Below are positions 26,701 through 35,334 of a DNA stretch of 64,000 nucleotides, in pieces; positions within the stretch are counted from its first letter, which is position 1, and each line of letters starts with the position of its first letter. Position numbers and translations under genes: made by a program. The notes under the pieces are model-generated. The model was not told where the DNA came from. It searched no databases and worked only from the letters and a program-made list of their open reading frames with translations. Origin of the DNA: Natrinema hispanicum (GTDB lineage Archaea; Halobacteriota; Halobacteria; Halobacteriales; Natrialbaceae); NCBI RefSeq assembly GCF_004217335.1, contig NZ_SHMP01000005.1, positions 1 to 64,000 of the forward strand. Direction: 5' to 3'.

Positions 26701-27846
26701 ATGAGTAAACCCACGCCCGACGTCTACGAGCAGGGCAAGGGCATGGACGCCCACAATCAGGTCATGCGCGAGATCCGCTCGCGCAAGGAGGCTAGTTACG
26801 ATCCCCACGAGCCCACCCGCGTCTGGCTCGACGAGGACAACACCCCTGACGGCGTCAAGCGGAGTCTCACGATCATTCTCAACACCGGCGGCTGCCGGTG
26901 GGCCCGTGCCGGCGGCTGTACGATGTGTGGCTACGTCGCGGAAAGCGTCGACGGCGGTAGCGTCTCCCACGAAGCGCTGATGGACCAGATCGACGTCTGT
27001 CTCGCACACGAGAAAGAAAACGCCGGTGAGCTAAGCTCACCGAGCAGTCGGACACAGTCCGACGACGGCGACGAACGCGCCGACCTGATCAAGATCTACA
27101 CCTCCGGCTCTTTCCTCGACGAGCGCGAGGTCGGCGCGGAGAGCCGCCGGGCGATCGCCGACACCTTCGCCGACCGCGACCGCATGGTCGTCGAGTCACT
27201 CCCGGACTTCGTCGACCGCGAGAAGATCGCCGACTTCACCCAACACGGGCTCGATACCGACGTCGCGATCGGCCTCGAGACGGCCACCGACCGGGTGCGC
27301 CACGACTGCGTGAACAAGTACTTCGACTTCGCGGACTTCGAGGACGCCTGTGCCGAAGCCGCGGCTGCCGACGATGCGGCAGGCGACGACGCCGAGGCGG
27401 GGATCAAGGCCTATCTGTTAATGAAACCGCCCTTCCTCACCGAGTCCGAAGCCGTCGACGACATGATCTCGTCGATCGAGCGCTGTGCCGACGTCTCCGG
27501 CTGTCATACCGTCTCGATGAACCCGTGTAACGTCCAGCGTTACACGATGGTCGACGAACTCTACTTCAACGACGGCTACCGGCCGCCGTGGCTCTGGTCG
27601 GTCGCCCACGTCTTAGAAGAAACGGCGGACGTCGACGCGATCGTCGTCTCGGACCCGGTCGGCCACGGCTCCGATCGCGGGCCGCACAACTGTGGTGAGT
27701 GCGACGACCTCGTTCAGAAAGCGATCAAGGATTTCGACCTGCGACAGGACCCGTCGGTTTTCGAGCAGGTGTCCTGTGAGTGTGAACTGACCTGGGAGAC
27801 TGTACTGGAGCGCGAGCGGAGTTTTAACCAGCCGCTGACCCGATAA
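26701..27846 (+). CDS. Archaeosine biosynthesis radical SAM protein RaSEA
   Basis: RaSEA works with ArcS to convert the lysine adduct of preQ0-tRNA to archaeosine by radical chemistry. The 381-residue protein has the unusual radical-SAM cluster motif C65-x7-C73-x2-C76 (GGCRWARAGGCTMCGY), then IKIYTSGSFLDEREV and MNPCNVQRYT. A C-terminal HNCGECDDL region carries extra cysteines. The start at 26701 is preceded by CTTTACG near 26671. Residues about 108-122 (AGELSSPSSRTQSDD) are a low-complexity insert encoded by two back-to-back DNA hairpins. Confidence 0.93.
   Translation: MSKPTPDVYEQGKGMDAHNQVMREIRSRKEASYDPHEPTRVWLDEDNTPDGVKRSLTIILNTGGCRWARAGGCTMCGYVAESVDGGSVSHEALMDQIDVCLAHEKENAGELSSPSSRTQSDDGDERADLIKIYTSGSFLDEREVGAESRRAIADTFADRDRMVVESLPDFVDREKIADFTQHGLDTDVAIGLETATDRVRHDCVNKYFDFADFEDACAEAAAADDAAGDDAEAGIKAYLLMKPPFLTESEAVDDMISSIERCADVSGCHTVSMNPCNVQRYTMVDELYFNDGYRPPWLWSVAHVLEETADVDAIVVSDPVGHGSDRGPHNCGECDDLVQKAIKDFDLRQDPSVFEQVSCECELTWETVLERERSFNQPLTR
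27025..27063 (+). repeat. Two short hairpins inserted in frame within the RaSEA gene
   Basis: GGTGAGCT-A-AGCTCACC (27025-27041) is followed by a 7-bp stem with a 3-nt loop (27047-27053 with 27057-27063). They encode the Ser-rich insert between the AHEKEN and RADLIKIYTSG blocks. The style matches the short-loop GC hairpins found between genes in this window. Confidence 0.65.
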
Positions 27847-27902
27847 GGCAGACGGCAGCCGACGGCCTCACGTACTTTGTGCGCGGCCGAAAACGGGTAG
27901 CT

Positions 27903-28067
27903 ATGGCACTCCTATCACTGTGGAACTACGTGAACGAACTCGAGCCTACGCTGTTGATCCTCGTCGGGTTCGTCTTGTTCGTTTTCCCCGAGCCCGCGAC
28001 CTCCGCGTTCGGTGCCGGATTCATATTGCTCGGCGCGAGCTGGTGGTTCTACGAGTGGGGCCGGTAA
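27903..28067 (+). CDS. Small membrane protein (54 aa)
   Basis: Two hydrophobic helices fill most of the protein (LLILVGFVLFVFPEP and SAFGAGFILLGASWWFYEWG). I took ATG at 27903 (MALLSLWNY) over an upstream in-frame start. It is 56 bp behind the RaSEA gene on the same strand. Small two-helix proteins of this kind are common in haloarchaea; no function is known to me. Confidence 0.65.
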   Translation: MALLSLWNYVNELEPTLLILVGFVLFVFPEPATSAFGAGFILLGASWWFYEWGR

Positions 28068-28147
28068 CGTCGCTGCGAGCAGACCCACTGGTGGTCGTCT
28101 CGCTCGAGAGCGGCAGGAAAAGCGCTGTTACAGCGGTTGCTGTTTCG

Positions 28148-28828
28148 TTACGCCGACTCGAACCCGCGGAGGACGCCCTGACCGTCGGTCGAGCCGACAT
28201 CGGGTAAGGTCACACGTTCGGGGTGGGGCATCAACACGGCGACGGTGTCGCGGTCGCCGAGGATACCGGCGATGTCGTGTTTCGAGCCGTTCGGGTTCGC
28301 CTCGGGGCTCGTCTCGCCGTTCTCGTCACAGTAGCGAAAGAGCACGCGATCGTCGTCCTCGAGTTCGGCCAGTCGGTCGTCGCTGATTTCGTAGCGCCCC
28401 TCGCCGTGGGCGATCGGGACTTCGATGACCTCGCCTTCGTCGTAGGCGGCCGTCCAGGGCGTGTCGTCGCGTTCGACACGCAGATAGACGTGCTCACACT
28501 GGAAGCGCGCGCTCTCGTTGGTCGTAAACGCGCCCTCGGTGAGGTCGGACTCGCAGCCGACCTGAGCACCGTTGCAGATGCCGAGGACGGGCACGCCGTC
28601 GGCTGCAGCCTCGCGGACCTCCGCCATGATCGGCGAGCGGGCCGCCATCGCCCCGCCGCGGAGGTAGTCGCCGTAGGAGAACCCGCCGGGAAGCACGATT
28701 CCCGCCGTGTCCTCGGGGAGACCGTCCTCGTGCCAGACGATTTCAGCGTCGATGTCGAGGTGCTCGAGGGCGCGTTCGGCGTCGCGGTCGCAGTTCGAGC
28801 CGCCAAAGCGAATGATTGCGACGGTCAT
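28148..28828 (-). CDS. purQ: Phosphoribosylformylglycinamidine synthase, glutaminase subunit
   Basis: PurQ releases ammonia from glutamine for the FGAM synthase complex PurSQL in purine synthesis. The 226-residue class-I glutamine amidotransferase shows the nucleophile C85 (VLGICNGAQVG), VLPGGFSYGDYLR for substrate binding, and PHPER near the C-terminus with the catalytic His. It begins directly after the purS stop codon, so the genes are co-translated. purL is not in the window. Confidence 0.97.
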   Translation of the reverse strand: MTVAIIRFGGSNCDRDAERALEHLDIDAEIVWHEDGLPEDTAGIVLPGGFSYGDYLRGGAMAARSPIMAEVREAAADGVPVLGICNGAQVGCESDLTEGAFTTNESARFQCEHVYLRVERDDTPWTAAYDEGEVIEVPIAHGEGRYEISDDRLAELEDDDRVLFRYCDENGETSPEANPNGSKHDIAGILGDRDTVAVLMPHPERVTLPDVGSTDGQGVLRGFESA

Positions 28829-29080
28829 CTACCGTTCAGCGACCTCCACGTCGTAGTCGTGAATGGTCGGGTTCGCCAGCAGCCGTTCGGCCATCTCGTC
28901 GGCACGCTCGCGCGCGTCGTCCGCGGAGTCGGCCTCGAGGTCGACCTCGAAGCGGTCGGCTGATCGCAGCGCCTCGAGTTCGAAGCCGAGCCGTTCTAAG
29001 GCTCGCTTCGTCGTCTCGGCCTCGGGGTCCAGCACGCCATGTTTGAGTCGAACCGTCACCGTCGCGGTGTAGGCGGTCAT
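28829..29080 (-). CDS. purS: Phosphoribosylformylglycinamidine synthase subunit PurS
   Basis: PurS is the small structural subunit that holds PurQ and PurL together. The 83-residue protein shows the family core TVTVRLKHGVLDPEAETTKRALERLGF and ADEMAERLLANPTIHDYDVE. I took ATG at 29080 (MTAYTATVTV). A TTTTTGA TATA-like element on the minus strand about 24-30 bp upstream (29104-29110) supports a leaderless transcript. The purS TAG is followed without a gap by the purQ ATG. Confidence 0.95.
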   Translation of the reverse strand: MTAYTATVTVRLKHGVLDPEAETTKRALERLGFELEALRSADRFEVDLEADSADDARERADEMAERLLANPTIHDYDVEVAER

Positions 29081-29373
29081 TACCTGATACCCCGTAACCG
29101 TGCTCAAAAACGCTTTCGCCTTGGCTCCGTAATGCACGTTCGTGGATACTGCTGCTCGAGCACCGGTGGAAGGGCTGTCTCTGTTTCGCAATCCAATCGA
29201 CGGTCAGCCACTGGTTCGCGCCGATCGTCGACGCCTGCGCGACGGCGTTTGACTGCAAGCTGACCGCCGAAAGGAAGCCTCGATGCCTCGATTCAGGTCA
29301 TAATTGATCAGCTGACGTGAGAATGCGGGCGTTTCTCACTCGTCTCCACGGAAAGCAGGACTTTTAGCCGTTC

Positions 29374-30378
29374 GTGGACTTGATCCGTCGTGATGACCCG
29401 ACATTCGCTCGAGCGGAGGTGGCAGCGTTGACGACCGACGTAACCGAAATCACGGTGATCGGAGACGATGATACCGGACTCATCGCCCGCGTGACGAGCC
29501 TCCTGTTCGAGCGCGGGGTCAACATCGAAGACCTCGATCAGGCGGTTCGCGACGGCGTCTTCCGGATGTATCTGGCCGTCGACACTTCAGAGATGGTCTG
29601 TACCGAAGGGACGCTTCGGTCGGACCTCCACGACCTCGGGGACGACCTCGGCCTCGACGTACAGGTTCGGTTCCCTTCCGATCGCGAGCACCAGCAGATC
29701 GCCGTCCTCGTGACGAAAGAGAGTCACGGTCTCGAGGCGCTGTTCGAGGCCTGGGCCAACGACAACCTCGGTGCGGACATCGGCGTGGTCATCGGCAACC
29801 ACGACGATCTCCAGCCGCTTGCCGAACACTACGACGTGCCGTTCCACGACATCGGCAACGAGAGCGGCCAACAAAACGAGGACGAACTCCTCGCGCTCCT
29901 CGAGGAGTACGACGTCGACCTGATCGTCCTCGCGCGGTACATGCGCATTCTCAGCCCCAACGTGGTCTTTCGCTACGAGGATCGCATCATCAACATCCAC
30001 CCCTCCCTGCTGCCGGCGTTCCCGGGTGCGGAGGCCTATCGACAGGCGATCGAGGAAGGCGTTCGAGTCGCCGGCGTCACTGCCCACTACGTCACGACCG
30101 ACTTAGATCAGGGGCCGATCATCACCCAGCGCGCGTTCGACGTCCCCGACGACGCCGACTTAGACGAGATGAAACGCCGCGGCCAGCCGCTGGAGGCCGA
30201 TGCCTTACTCGAGGCCGTCCAACTGCACTTGAACGGCGATGTGTCTGTCCACCGCGGTCGGACCTCGGTTCGAGAGAACGGCACCGAGTATCAGCTCGGT
30301 CTCCCCGACGAACTCGAGGAGTTCACGCCCGACCGGCCGATCGACGGCATCGGCAGTGCGGTTGCTGAGGACCACTGA
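29374..30378 (+). CDS. purU: Formyltetrahydrofolate deformylase
   Basis: PurU hydrolyses 10-formyl-THF to formate and THF. The 334-residue protein has an N-terminal ACT domain (about 25-95, EITVIGDDDTGLIARVTSLLFERGVNIEDLDQ) and a formyl transferase fold (about 105-290). The active-site Asn/His are in NIHPSLLPAFPG and the Asp is in VTTDLDQGPII. The start given is GTG at 29374; the in-frame TTG at 29431 (LTTDVTEITVIG) is possible and would remove a poorly conserved leader. Haloarchaea may use it to supply formate in purine synthesis, as the neighbours purS, purQ and purC hint. Confidence 0.9.
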   Translation: MDLIRRDDPTFARAEVAALTTDVTEITVIGDDDTGLIARVTSLLFERGVNIEDLDQAVRDGVFRMYLAVDTSEMVCTEGTLRSDLHDLGDDLGLDVQVRFPSDREHQQIAVLVTKESHGLEALFEAWANDNLGADIGVVIGNHDDLQPLAEHYDVPFHDIGNESGQQNEDELLALLEEYDVDLIVLARYMRILSPNVVFRYEDRIINIHPSLLPAFPGAEAYRQAIEEGVRVAGVTAHYVTTDLDQGPIITQRAFDVPDDADLDEMKRRGQPLEADALLEAVQLHLNGDVSVHRGRTSVRENGTEYQLGLPDELEEFTPDRPIDGIGSAVAEDH

Positions 30379-30426
30379 TACGGTCTGCTCTACCACGTTT
30401 TGCTGCTGTCGCGCAGTGACAGCAGC
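30376..30426 (+). repeat. TIR-type palindromic repeat, copy 3 (left part)
   Basis: TGATACGGTCTGCT starts exactly at the purU TGA stop and is identical to the left end of copy 1. It is followed by a perfect 9-bp hairpin (30402-30410 with 30418-30426). The right end found in other copies is missing. Confidence 0.65.
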
Positions 30427-30431
30427 CGGTC

Positions 30432-30602
30432 TCAGTCTGATTTCGCCGATTCCCAGCACTCGAGACACTCGTCGCTACAGAAGTGACGATGCACGGCAGC
30501 TCCATCTCCGACGGTCGTCACGACGCGCCGTTCGGACGACGGCTCCACTGACCACCCACACTGTCGGCATTCGGGTGGCTCCTCCTCGAGCGAGTCGATC
30601 AT
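30432..30602 (-). CDS. Small zinc-finger protein (56 aa)
   Basis: A 56-residue ORF with C12-x2-C15-G and F-C42-S-x2-C46 (ECRQCGW ... HFCSDECLECW), a four-cysteine zinc site like the small CxxC zinc-finger proteins frequent in haloarchaea. Codon use is normal. It is convergent with purU and divergent from the formamidase-like gene. The function is unknown, but the FCSDEC turn resembles the TRASH/MYM-type treble clef. Confidence 0.75.
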   Translation of the reverse strand: MIDSLEEEPPECRQCGWSVEPSSERRVVTTVGDGAAVHRHFCSDECLECWESAKSD

Positions 30603-30725
30603 CGGCTGACAGATGGGATGATCCCCACTTGAACGACTCTATTTATCGGACACTCGGTCGTGACTCGAGGCGTGTGGAGAGTGGGCAGCAGCCTTATCGC
30701 TGTCAGTGTCGAACTATGGATTGGT

Positions 30726-32033
30726 ATGGCACAACAAGAAGTTCAACAGGAGCTGTCCGTCGACCAGTACACACTCGGCCTCGTCGGACCGGATCAGGAG
30801 TGGGCTGGAACCGTCGCCGACGGCGGCACGATCGAGACGTATACGCCACCGGGCTGCTGGGGGCCGATGATTACACCCGAGTTTCACGGGGGCCACGAAG
30901 TCACTCGTCCGGTACGCGTCGAGGGGGCATCGGTCGGTGACGCCGTCGCGATCCACATCCGGGACATGACAGTCACGAGCATGGCCACGAGTACTGGGTC
31001 GATGGCCGAACGCGAAGATGCCTTCGGCGACGATCCGTTCGTCGACCACCGCTGTCCCGAATGTGGCACCGAGTGGCCCGACTCGATCGTCGAGGGGACC
31101 GGCGAGGACGCGATCAGGTGCGCTGAATGCGGCGCGAACGCGTCTTCCTTCGGCTTCGAGTACGGCTACACTGTTGCCTTCGACGACGACCACACCGTCG
31201 GAATCACCCTCGGCGAGGACGGTGCCCACGACCTCGCCGAAAACGCCGCCGAAGTGATGGACATCCCCGAGAACTCCCGCCAGCACCCCATCCTGCTGTA
31301 CGAACCCGGCAAGATGCCCGGCACGCTGGGACGGCTGCGCCCCTTTATCGGAAATATCGGGACCACTCCACCGGTCACGATGCCCGACTCACACAACGCC
31401 GGCGACTTCGGACAGTTCCTCATCGGAGCCGACCACGACTACGGCCTCGCAGACGAGACCGACCTCGAGGCACGCACCGACGGCCACATGGACATCCCGC
31501 AGGTCCGGCCGGGCGCGACGCTCATCTGTCCCGTCAAGGTCGATGGCGCGGGGATCTACGTCGGCGACCTCCACGCTAACCAGGGTGATGGCGAACTCTC
31601 CCTGCACACGACTGACGTCAGCGGCACGGTGCGAATGGACGTCGAGGTCATCGAGGGCCTCGAGCTCGACGGGCCGATCCTGCTCCCTCCCGAGGAGGAC
31701 CTGCCCTTCATCAGCAAACCCTACAGCGACGACGAACGCGACGCCGGCCGCGACCTCGGCGCGGAACACGGTGTCGACGTCGAGGAAGACATGGGCCCGA
31801 TCCAGGTGATCGGCTCCGGCGCGACGGTCAACGACGCCACGCAGAACGCCTTCGACCGGGCGACCGACCTGCTCGACATGAGCGAGGGCGAGGTCCGCTC
31901 GCGGTGTACGTTCACTGGCGGCGTCCAGATCGGACGGCTCCCCGGCGTCGTGCAACTCGACATGCTCGCGCCGCTGGCCGTGCTCGAGGAGCGGGGCATC
32001 GATCACCTGGTGCGTGAGCAGTACGACCTTTAG
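30726..32033 (+). CDS. Acetamidase/formamidase family protein with zinc-ribbon insert
   Basis: The 435-residue protein belongs to the FmdA/AmdA family, which hydrolyses formamide or short amides to the acid and ammonia. Family features are YTPPGCWGPMITPEF, DSHNAGDFG, ICPVKVDGAGIYVGDLHANQGDGE and the C-terminal GVVQLDMLAPLAVLEERG. Residues 108-140 hold an inserted zinc ribbon (C110-x2-C113, C132-x2-C135). I took ATG at 30726; CTTATC about 27 bp upstream fits a leaderless start. The substrate is not fixed by sequence. Confidence 0.9.
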   Translation: MAQQEVQQELSVDQYTLGLVGPDQEWAGTVADGGTIETYTPPGCWGPMITPEFHGGHEVTRPVRVEGASVGDAVAIHIRDMTVTSMATSTGSMAEREDAFGDDPFVDHRCPECGTEWPDSIVEGTGEDAIRCAECGANASSFGFEYGYTVAFDDDHTVGITLGEDGAHDLAENAAEVMDIPENSRQHPILLYEPGKMPGTLGRLRPFIGNIGTTPPVTMPDSHNAGDFGQFLIGADHDYGLADETDLEARTDGHMDIPQVRPGATLICPVKVDGAGIYVGDLHANQGDGELSLHTTDVSGTVRMDVEVIEGLELDGPILLPPEEDLPFISKPYSDDERDAGRDLGAEHGVDVEEDMGPIQVIGSGATVNDATQNAFDRATDLLDMSEGEVRSRCTFTGGVQIGRLPGVVQLDMLAPLAVLEERGIDHLVREQYDL

Positions 32034-32049
32034 GGTCGTCAAATCGCCG

Positions 32050-32322
32050 TTATTCTCGAGCGCCACCCTGAACCGCAGGAACAACTGTCAGCGACGCGTC
32101 CCCGGACACCCGCGTTACGAGGTCGGCACGCTCGCCATCGAGCGAGACTCTGACGCTCGGTCGGATTCGATCGTCATCGTAGAGATAGGGTTCCGCGCGC
32201 GGATACGCGTCGACGAGCGCCGCGATGGCGTCTGCGACCGTTCCGCCAGCCCACTCGAGCGAGACCGTCTTCGCACCGGTCGCGCTACGCAGGGGACCGT
32301 ATACAGTGATTGTGGTCTCCAT
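32050..32322 (-). CDS. MoaD/ThiS-type ubiquitin-like protein with residues beyond the GG
   Basis: A 90-residue beta-grasp protein (TITVYGPLRSATGAKTVSLEW... GDASLTVVPAVQGG). The family works as sulfur carriers or as small archaeal protein modifiers (SAMPs) once the C-terminal Gly-Gly is activated by an E1-like enzyme. Here Gly86-Gly87 is followed by Ala-Arg-Glu, so the GG is not terminal. It is convergent with the formamidase-like gene. Confidence 0.85.
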   Translation of the reverse strand: METTITVYGPLRSATGAKTVSLEWAGGTVADAIAALVDAYPRAEPYLYDDDRIRPSVRVSLDGERADLVTRVSGDASLTVVPAVQGGARE

Positions 32323-32397
32323 GTGTGAGAGTGGTCGTGGACGGGCAAGAGCGTGTCCACGCCCTCGTCGGCGACGCCAGACGAGTGGTGGTCGCCT

Positions 32398-32634
32398 CTA
32401 TTCGTCGCCCGGTGCAGTGTCAGCGTCAGCGGCTGACGCCATGTCCGACCGACCGACCCACGTCGACGAGAACGCCGACATGGCGGCGAACGCGATCATC
32501 GCAAGAACGAACAGCGCCACCATAGCGCCAGCGGCAGTGGCAATACCGGTGGTGAGACTGAACGCGACGATACTCGCAGCGATTCCACTAGCGGGTATCA
32601 TCTGTGCTCGGACAACTGTTCTCGACCCTTCCAT
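32398..32634 (-). CDS. Small membrane protein (78 aa)
   Basis: Two predicted helices (about 10-35 and 38-58: IPASGIAASIVAFSLTTGIATAAGAMVALFVLAMIAFAAMSAF) are followed by a polar acidic tail. I took ATG at 32634 (MEGSRTVV) rather than the longer frame. No family is recognised. It lies between the ubiquitin-like gene and purC on the same strand. Confidence 0.65.
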   Translation of the reverse strand: MEGSRTVVRAQMIPASGIAASIVAFSLTTGIATAAGAMVALFVLAMIAFAAMSAFSSTWVGRSDMASAADADTAPGDE

Positions 32635-32727
32635 ATGAGGGTTGCTGTACATTGCCGTCGGAGAAAACGACACACGCTCGAATCGGCTCGAGATCACGGT
32701 TGCCCGTGGCGGCGACCGGGATGCGGT

Positions 32728-33747
32728 CTAGAGTCGCTGGACCGCCCCGATCGCACTCGAGAGTGGCGGCGCGTCGAAGAACTCCTGGCCGGTGTAGGCG
32801 TTTGCGCCTGCACAGTACATGTCGCGGGCAGTCTCGAGGACTTCCTCTGTGAGCGGGTCAGGAGCCTCGTCGCAGAGCGACTTCCAGTCAGCGATGTCTT
32901 CCTGTTTTGCCTCGGCTTTCGCGGCGTCGACGGCTTCGACCCAGTCGGGCTGGGTGCGCTTGTGGTACTGGCGCAGAACCTCTTTCGAGAGTTGGGTGCC
33001 CTCGTAGCTAAAGCGGTTCTCGTCGAACGTGCCGACGACGTCGGCGACGCGGATTTCGCCCTGATAGTAGAGGCACTCGATCTTGCCGTCCTCGTGGACC
33101 AACCCGGCGGCGTCGGCCTGCTCGGTGATGATCCGGTTGACCTCACGGGCGACGCTCTCGAGGTCGTCGATGGCGGCCACGCCGGCAATGGCGTCGGCCT
33201 CCGCGTGATCGAGGTAGCGGTCGCCCTCCTCGTATTTCGTGGAGAACTCGACGATCGGCTCGTCCAGATCGACGACCTCGTCGGGCCACTCCTCGAAGTC
33301 GAGGTCGTGGTCGGCGGGATCGGTCCGACGGCGCAGACTCGAGCCGACGGGAACCCGGTTGCGGAAGACGATCTCGAGGGGAATCAGGTAGTTTTCGCCG
33401 GCCGCCTCGTGGTAGTGGTCGTAGTCGTATTCGCGACCTTCGTGCGGAAGGTCGGGCACCTGCGTCAGGTCGATGGCCATCTCCCAGGGCGGATGGGACG
33501 CCTCCTCGAGCGGAATGACGTCGCCGTTCTCGACGACACCGCGGTAGTGGGTTGGAACGCCTTCGGACTCGAGCAGTTCGAAGTTGAACGCGCCCATCGT
33601 ACAGAGGGTCGCGCCCTTCTGTGGGATCTGGTCGGGCATTTTCCCCCAGTCGAACACCGAGTAGTCGTCGGTGAAGACGAACGAACCTCGACCGAGGTCG
33701 TCGTCGGTCGCGTCCTCCTCGATGCGGAACTCTTTGACGCTCGTCAT
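32728..33747 (-). CDS. purC: Phosphoribosylaminoimidazole-succinocarboxamide synthase
   Basis: PurC joins aspartate to CAIR with ATP in purine synthesis. The 339-residue protein shows the SAICAR synthetase features GRGSFVFTDDYSVFDWGKMPDQIPQKGATL, IPLEIVFRNRVPVGSSLRRR and EVLRQYHKRTQPDWVEAV. It is longer than most bacterial forms, as is usual in haloarchaea. I took ATG at 33747 (MTSVKEFRIEE); an ATG three codons earlier is less typical. Confidence 0.95.
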   Translation of the reverse strand: MTSVKEFRIEEDATDDDLGRGSFVFTDDYSVFDWGKMPDQIPQKGATLCTMGAFNFELLESEGVPTHYRGVVENGDVIPLEEASHPPWEMAIDLTQVPDLPHEGREYDYDHYHEAAGENYLIPLEIVFRNRVPVGSSLRRRTDPADHDLDFEEWPDEVVDLDEPIVEFSTKYEEGDRYLDHAEADAIAGVAAIDDLESVAREVNRIITEQADAAGLVHEDGKIECLYYQGEIRVADVVGTFDENRFSYEGTQLSKEVLRQYHKRTQPDWVEAVDAAKAEAKQEDIADWKSLCDEAPDPLTEEVLETARDMYCAGANAYTGQEFFDAPPLSSAIGAVQRL

Positions 33748-33931
33748 TCGAGACACCCCAGCATGTGTCCGTCGCCGCAGTTCATATCCAAGTTGGGGTG
33801 GCCGGACGGTAAGAAGGTTTCAGTATCGTGTTGCACACCGGCGATGCTATCGCCCGAACGCGACACGAGGACTCCCGCGAACAGGCACACTACCGGATCC
33901 ATCACCCTTTTCTCGCTGTGCAGGCATTGCT

Positions 33932-35317
33932 ATGCCGATGGAGCGACCGGTGACCGAAGCCGACCTCTCGTTCGAACATGTCCCCGAGACCGACCAGTCA
34001 TTCGAGAACGCACTGGCAAAGGCACGCGATGGCGATCGACTCACAGTTGACGATGCCATCGAGTTGCTCACCACGGGAACCGACAGCGAGGGACTCGACC
34101 GTCAGCGCAAGGAACGCGTCCTCGAGGCGGCCGACCGACGGCGCGCCGAAGAAGTCGGCGAGGAAGTCACCTTCATCGCGAACCTGAACAACAACGTTAC
34201 GACGGCCTGTAACGTGGGCTGTCTGTTCTGTAACTTCAAAGACGCCGCCCACACCTTCGAACGCGAGACCGAGATCGAAACAGCAGGCTTTACGAAAACG
34301 CCAGCGGAGTCACGCGAAATCGTCGCCGATGCCGTCGATCGTGGTATCTACGAGGTCACGTCGGTGTCGGGCCTCCACCCCGCGTTCGCGCTCGACGACG
34401 ACCACCGGGAAATCCTCGAGGCCCATCCGAACCCGAAGGAAATCAACTACAAGCCGCCCGAAGCATACGAGACCAGCCCTGGAACCTATACGGACCAGAT
34501 CGCGGCGATGAGTGTCGACGACGTCCACGTTCACTCGATGACTCCCGAGGAGGCCTATCACGCCCGGCGGGGCACCGACTGGGACTACGAGGAGGTTTAC
34601 AGCCGGCTGCAAGCGGCGGGACTCGATACGGTTCCCGGCACCGCCGCGGAAATCCTCGTCGAGGAAGTCCGCGAGGTGATCTGCCCCGGCAAGATCAGCA
34701 CCGACGGCTGGCTCGAGGCCATGGAAGCCGCTGCCAGCGTCGGGTTCGATATGACGGCGACGATCATGTACGGTCACGTCGAGAACGAGGCCCACCGCGC
34801 GATGCACCTGCAACGCGTCCGCGAACTGCAGGATCGGACCGGCGCGATCACAGAATTCGTCCCGCTATCCTTTATCCACCAGAACACACCGCTTTACGAA
34901 CACGACGTGGTCGCCGGCGGCGCGAGCACCGACGAGGACGAACTGATGATCGCCGTCTCGAGGCTCTTTCTGGACAACATCGAGCACATTCAGTCCTCGT
35001 GGGTCAAGTATGGCGACGAGCACGGGCTGAAGCTGCTCAACTGCGGTGCCGACGACTACATGGGAACGATCCTCTCCGAAGAGATCACCAAACGCGCCGG
35101 CGGCGGCTACGGCGAGTTCCGCTCGTTTGCGGACTACGTCGAGATGATCACCTCGATCGGCCGGGTTCCTGTCGAGCGCTCGACTGACTACGAGACGCGA
35201 CGAGTCATCGATCCGGACGAGCCGCCCTTTGGGCCGCGCCTCGGGCCGAACGCGGATGGAACGCCGTTGCTGACTCGCGAGGAACGTGAAACGCGGGCGA
35301 GCCGGTCCACCAAGTGA
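33932..35317 (+). CDS. cofH: 5-amino-6-(D-ribitylamino)uracil--L-tyrosine 4-hydroxyphenyl transferase (F420 synthesis)
   Basis: CofH is the radical-SAM enzyme that makes the FO precursor from tyrosine and the ribitylaminouracil; CofG completes the deazaflavin ring. The 461-residue protein has the iron-sulfur motif C93-x3-C97-x2-C100 (ACNVGCLFCNF), then VSGLHPAF, HVHSMTPEE and the C-terminal LLNCGADDYMGTILSEEITKRAGG. The open frame runs far upstream, but ATG at 33932 gives family length. cofG and cofC follow 3-6 kb downstream on the other strand. Confidence 0.95.
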   Translation: MPMERPVTEADLSFEHVPETDQSFENALAKARDGDRLTVDDAIELLTTGTDSEGLDRQRKERVLEAADRRRAEEVGEEVTFIANLNNNVTTACNVGCLFCNFKDAAHTFERETEIETAGFTKTPAESREIVADAVDRGIYEVTSVSGLHPAFALDDDHREILEAHPNPKEINYKPPEAYETSPGTYTDQIAAMSVDDVHVHSMTPEEAYHARRGTDWDYEEVYSRLQAAGLDTVPGTAAEILVEEVREVICPGKISTDGWLEAMEAAASVGFDMTATIMYGHVENEAHRAMHLQRVRELQDRTGAITEFVPLSFIHQNTPLYEHDVVAGGASTDEDELMIAVSRLFLDNIEHIQSSWVKYGDEHGLKLLNCGADDYMGTILSEEITKRAGGGYGEFRSFADYVEMITSIGRVPVERSTDYETRRVIDPDEPPFGPRLGPNADGTPLLTREERETRASRSTK

Positions 35318-35334
35318 GGACCGTGGAGGCGCTG

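Noticed and set aside
25152..26708. A 518-aa open frame opposite tgtA
   Set aside because: It is a high-GC shadow frame; the minus-strand frame encodes an unmistakable TgtA.
32635..34050. A 471-aa open frame opposite purC
   Set aside because: Shadow of purC; Val/Asp/Gly-rich without motifs.
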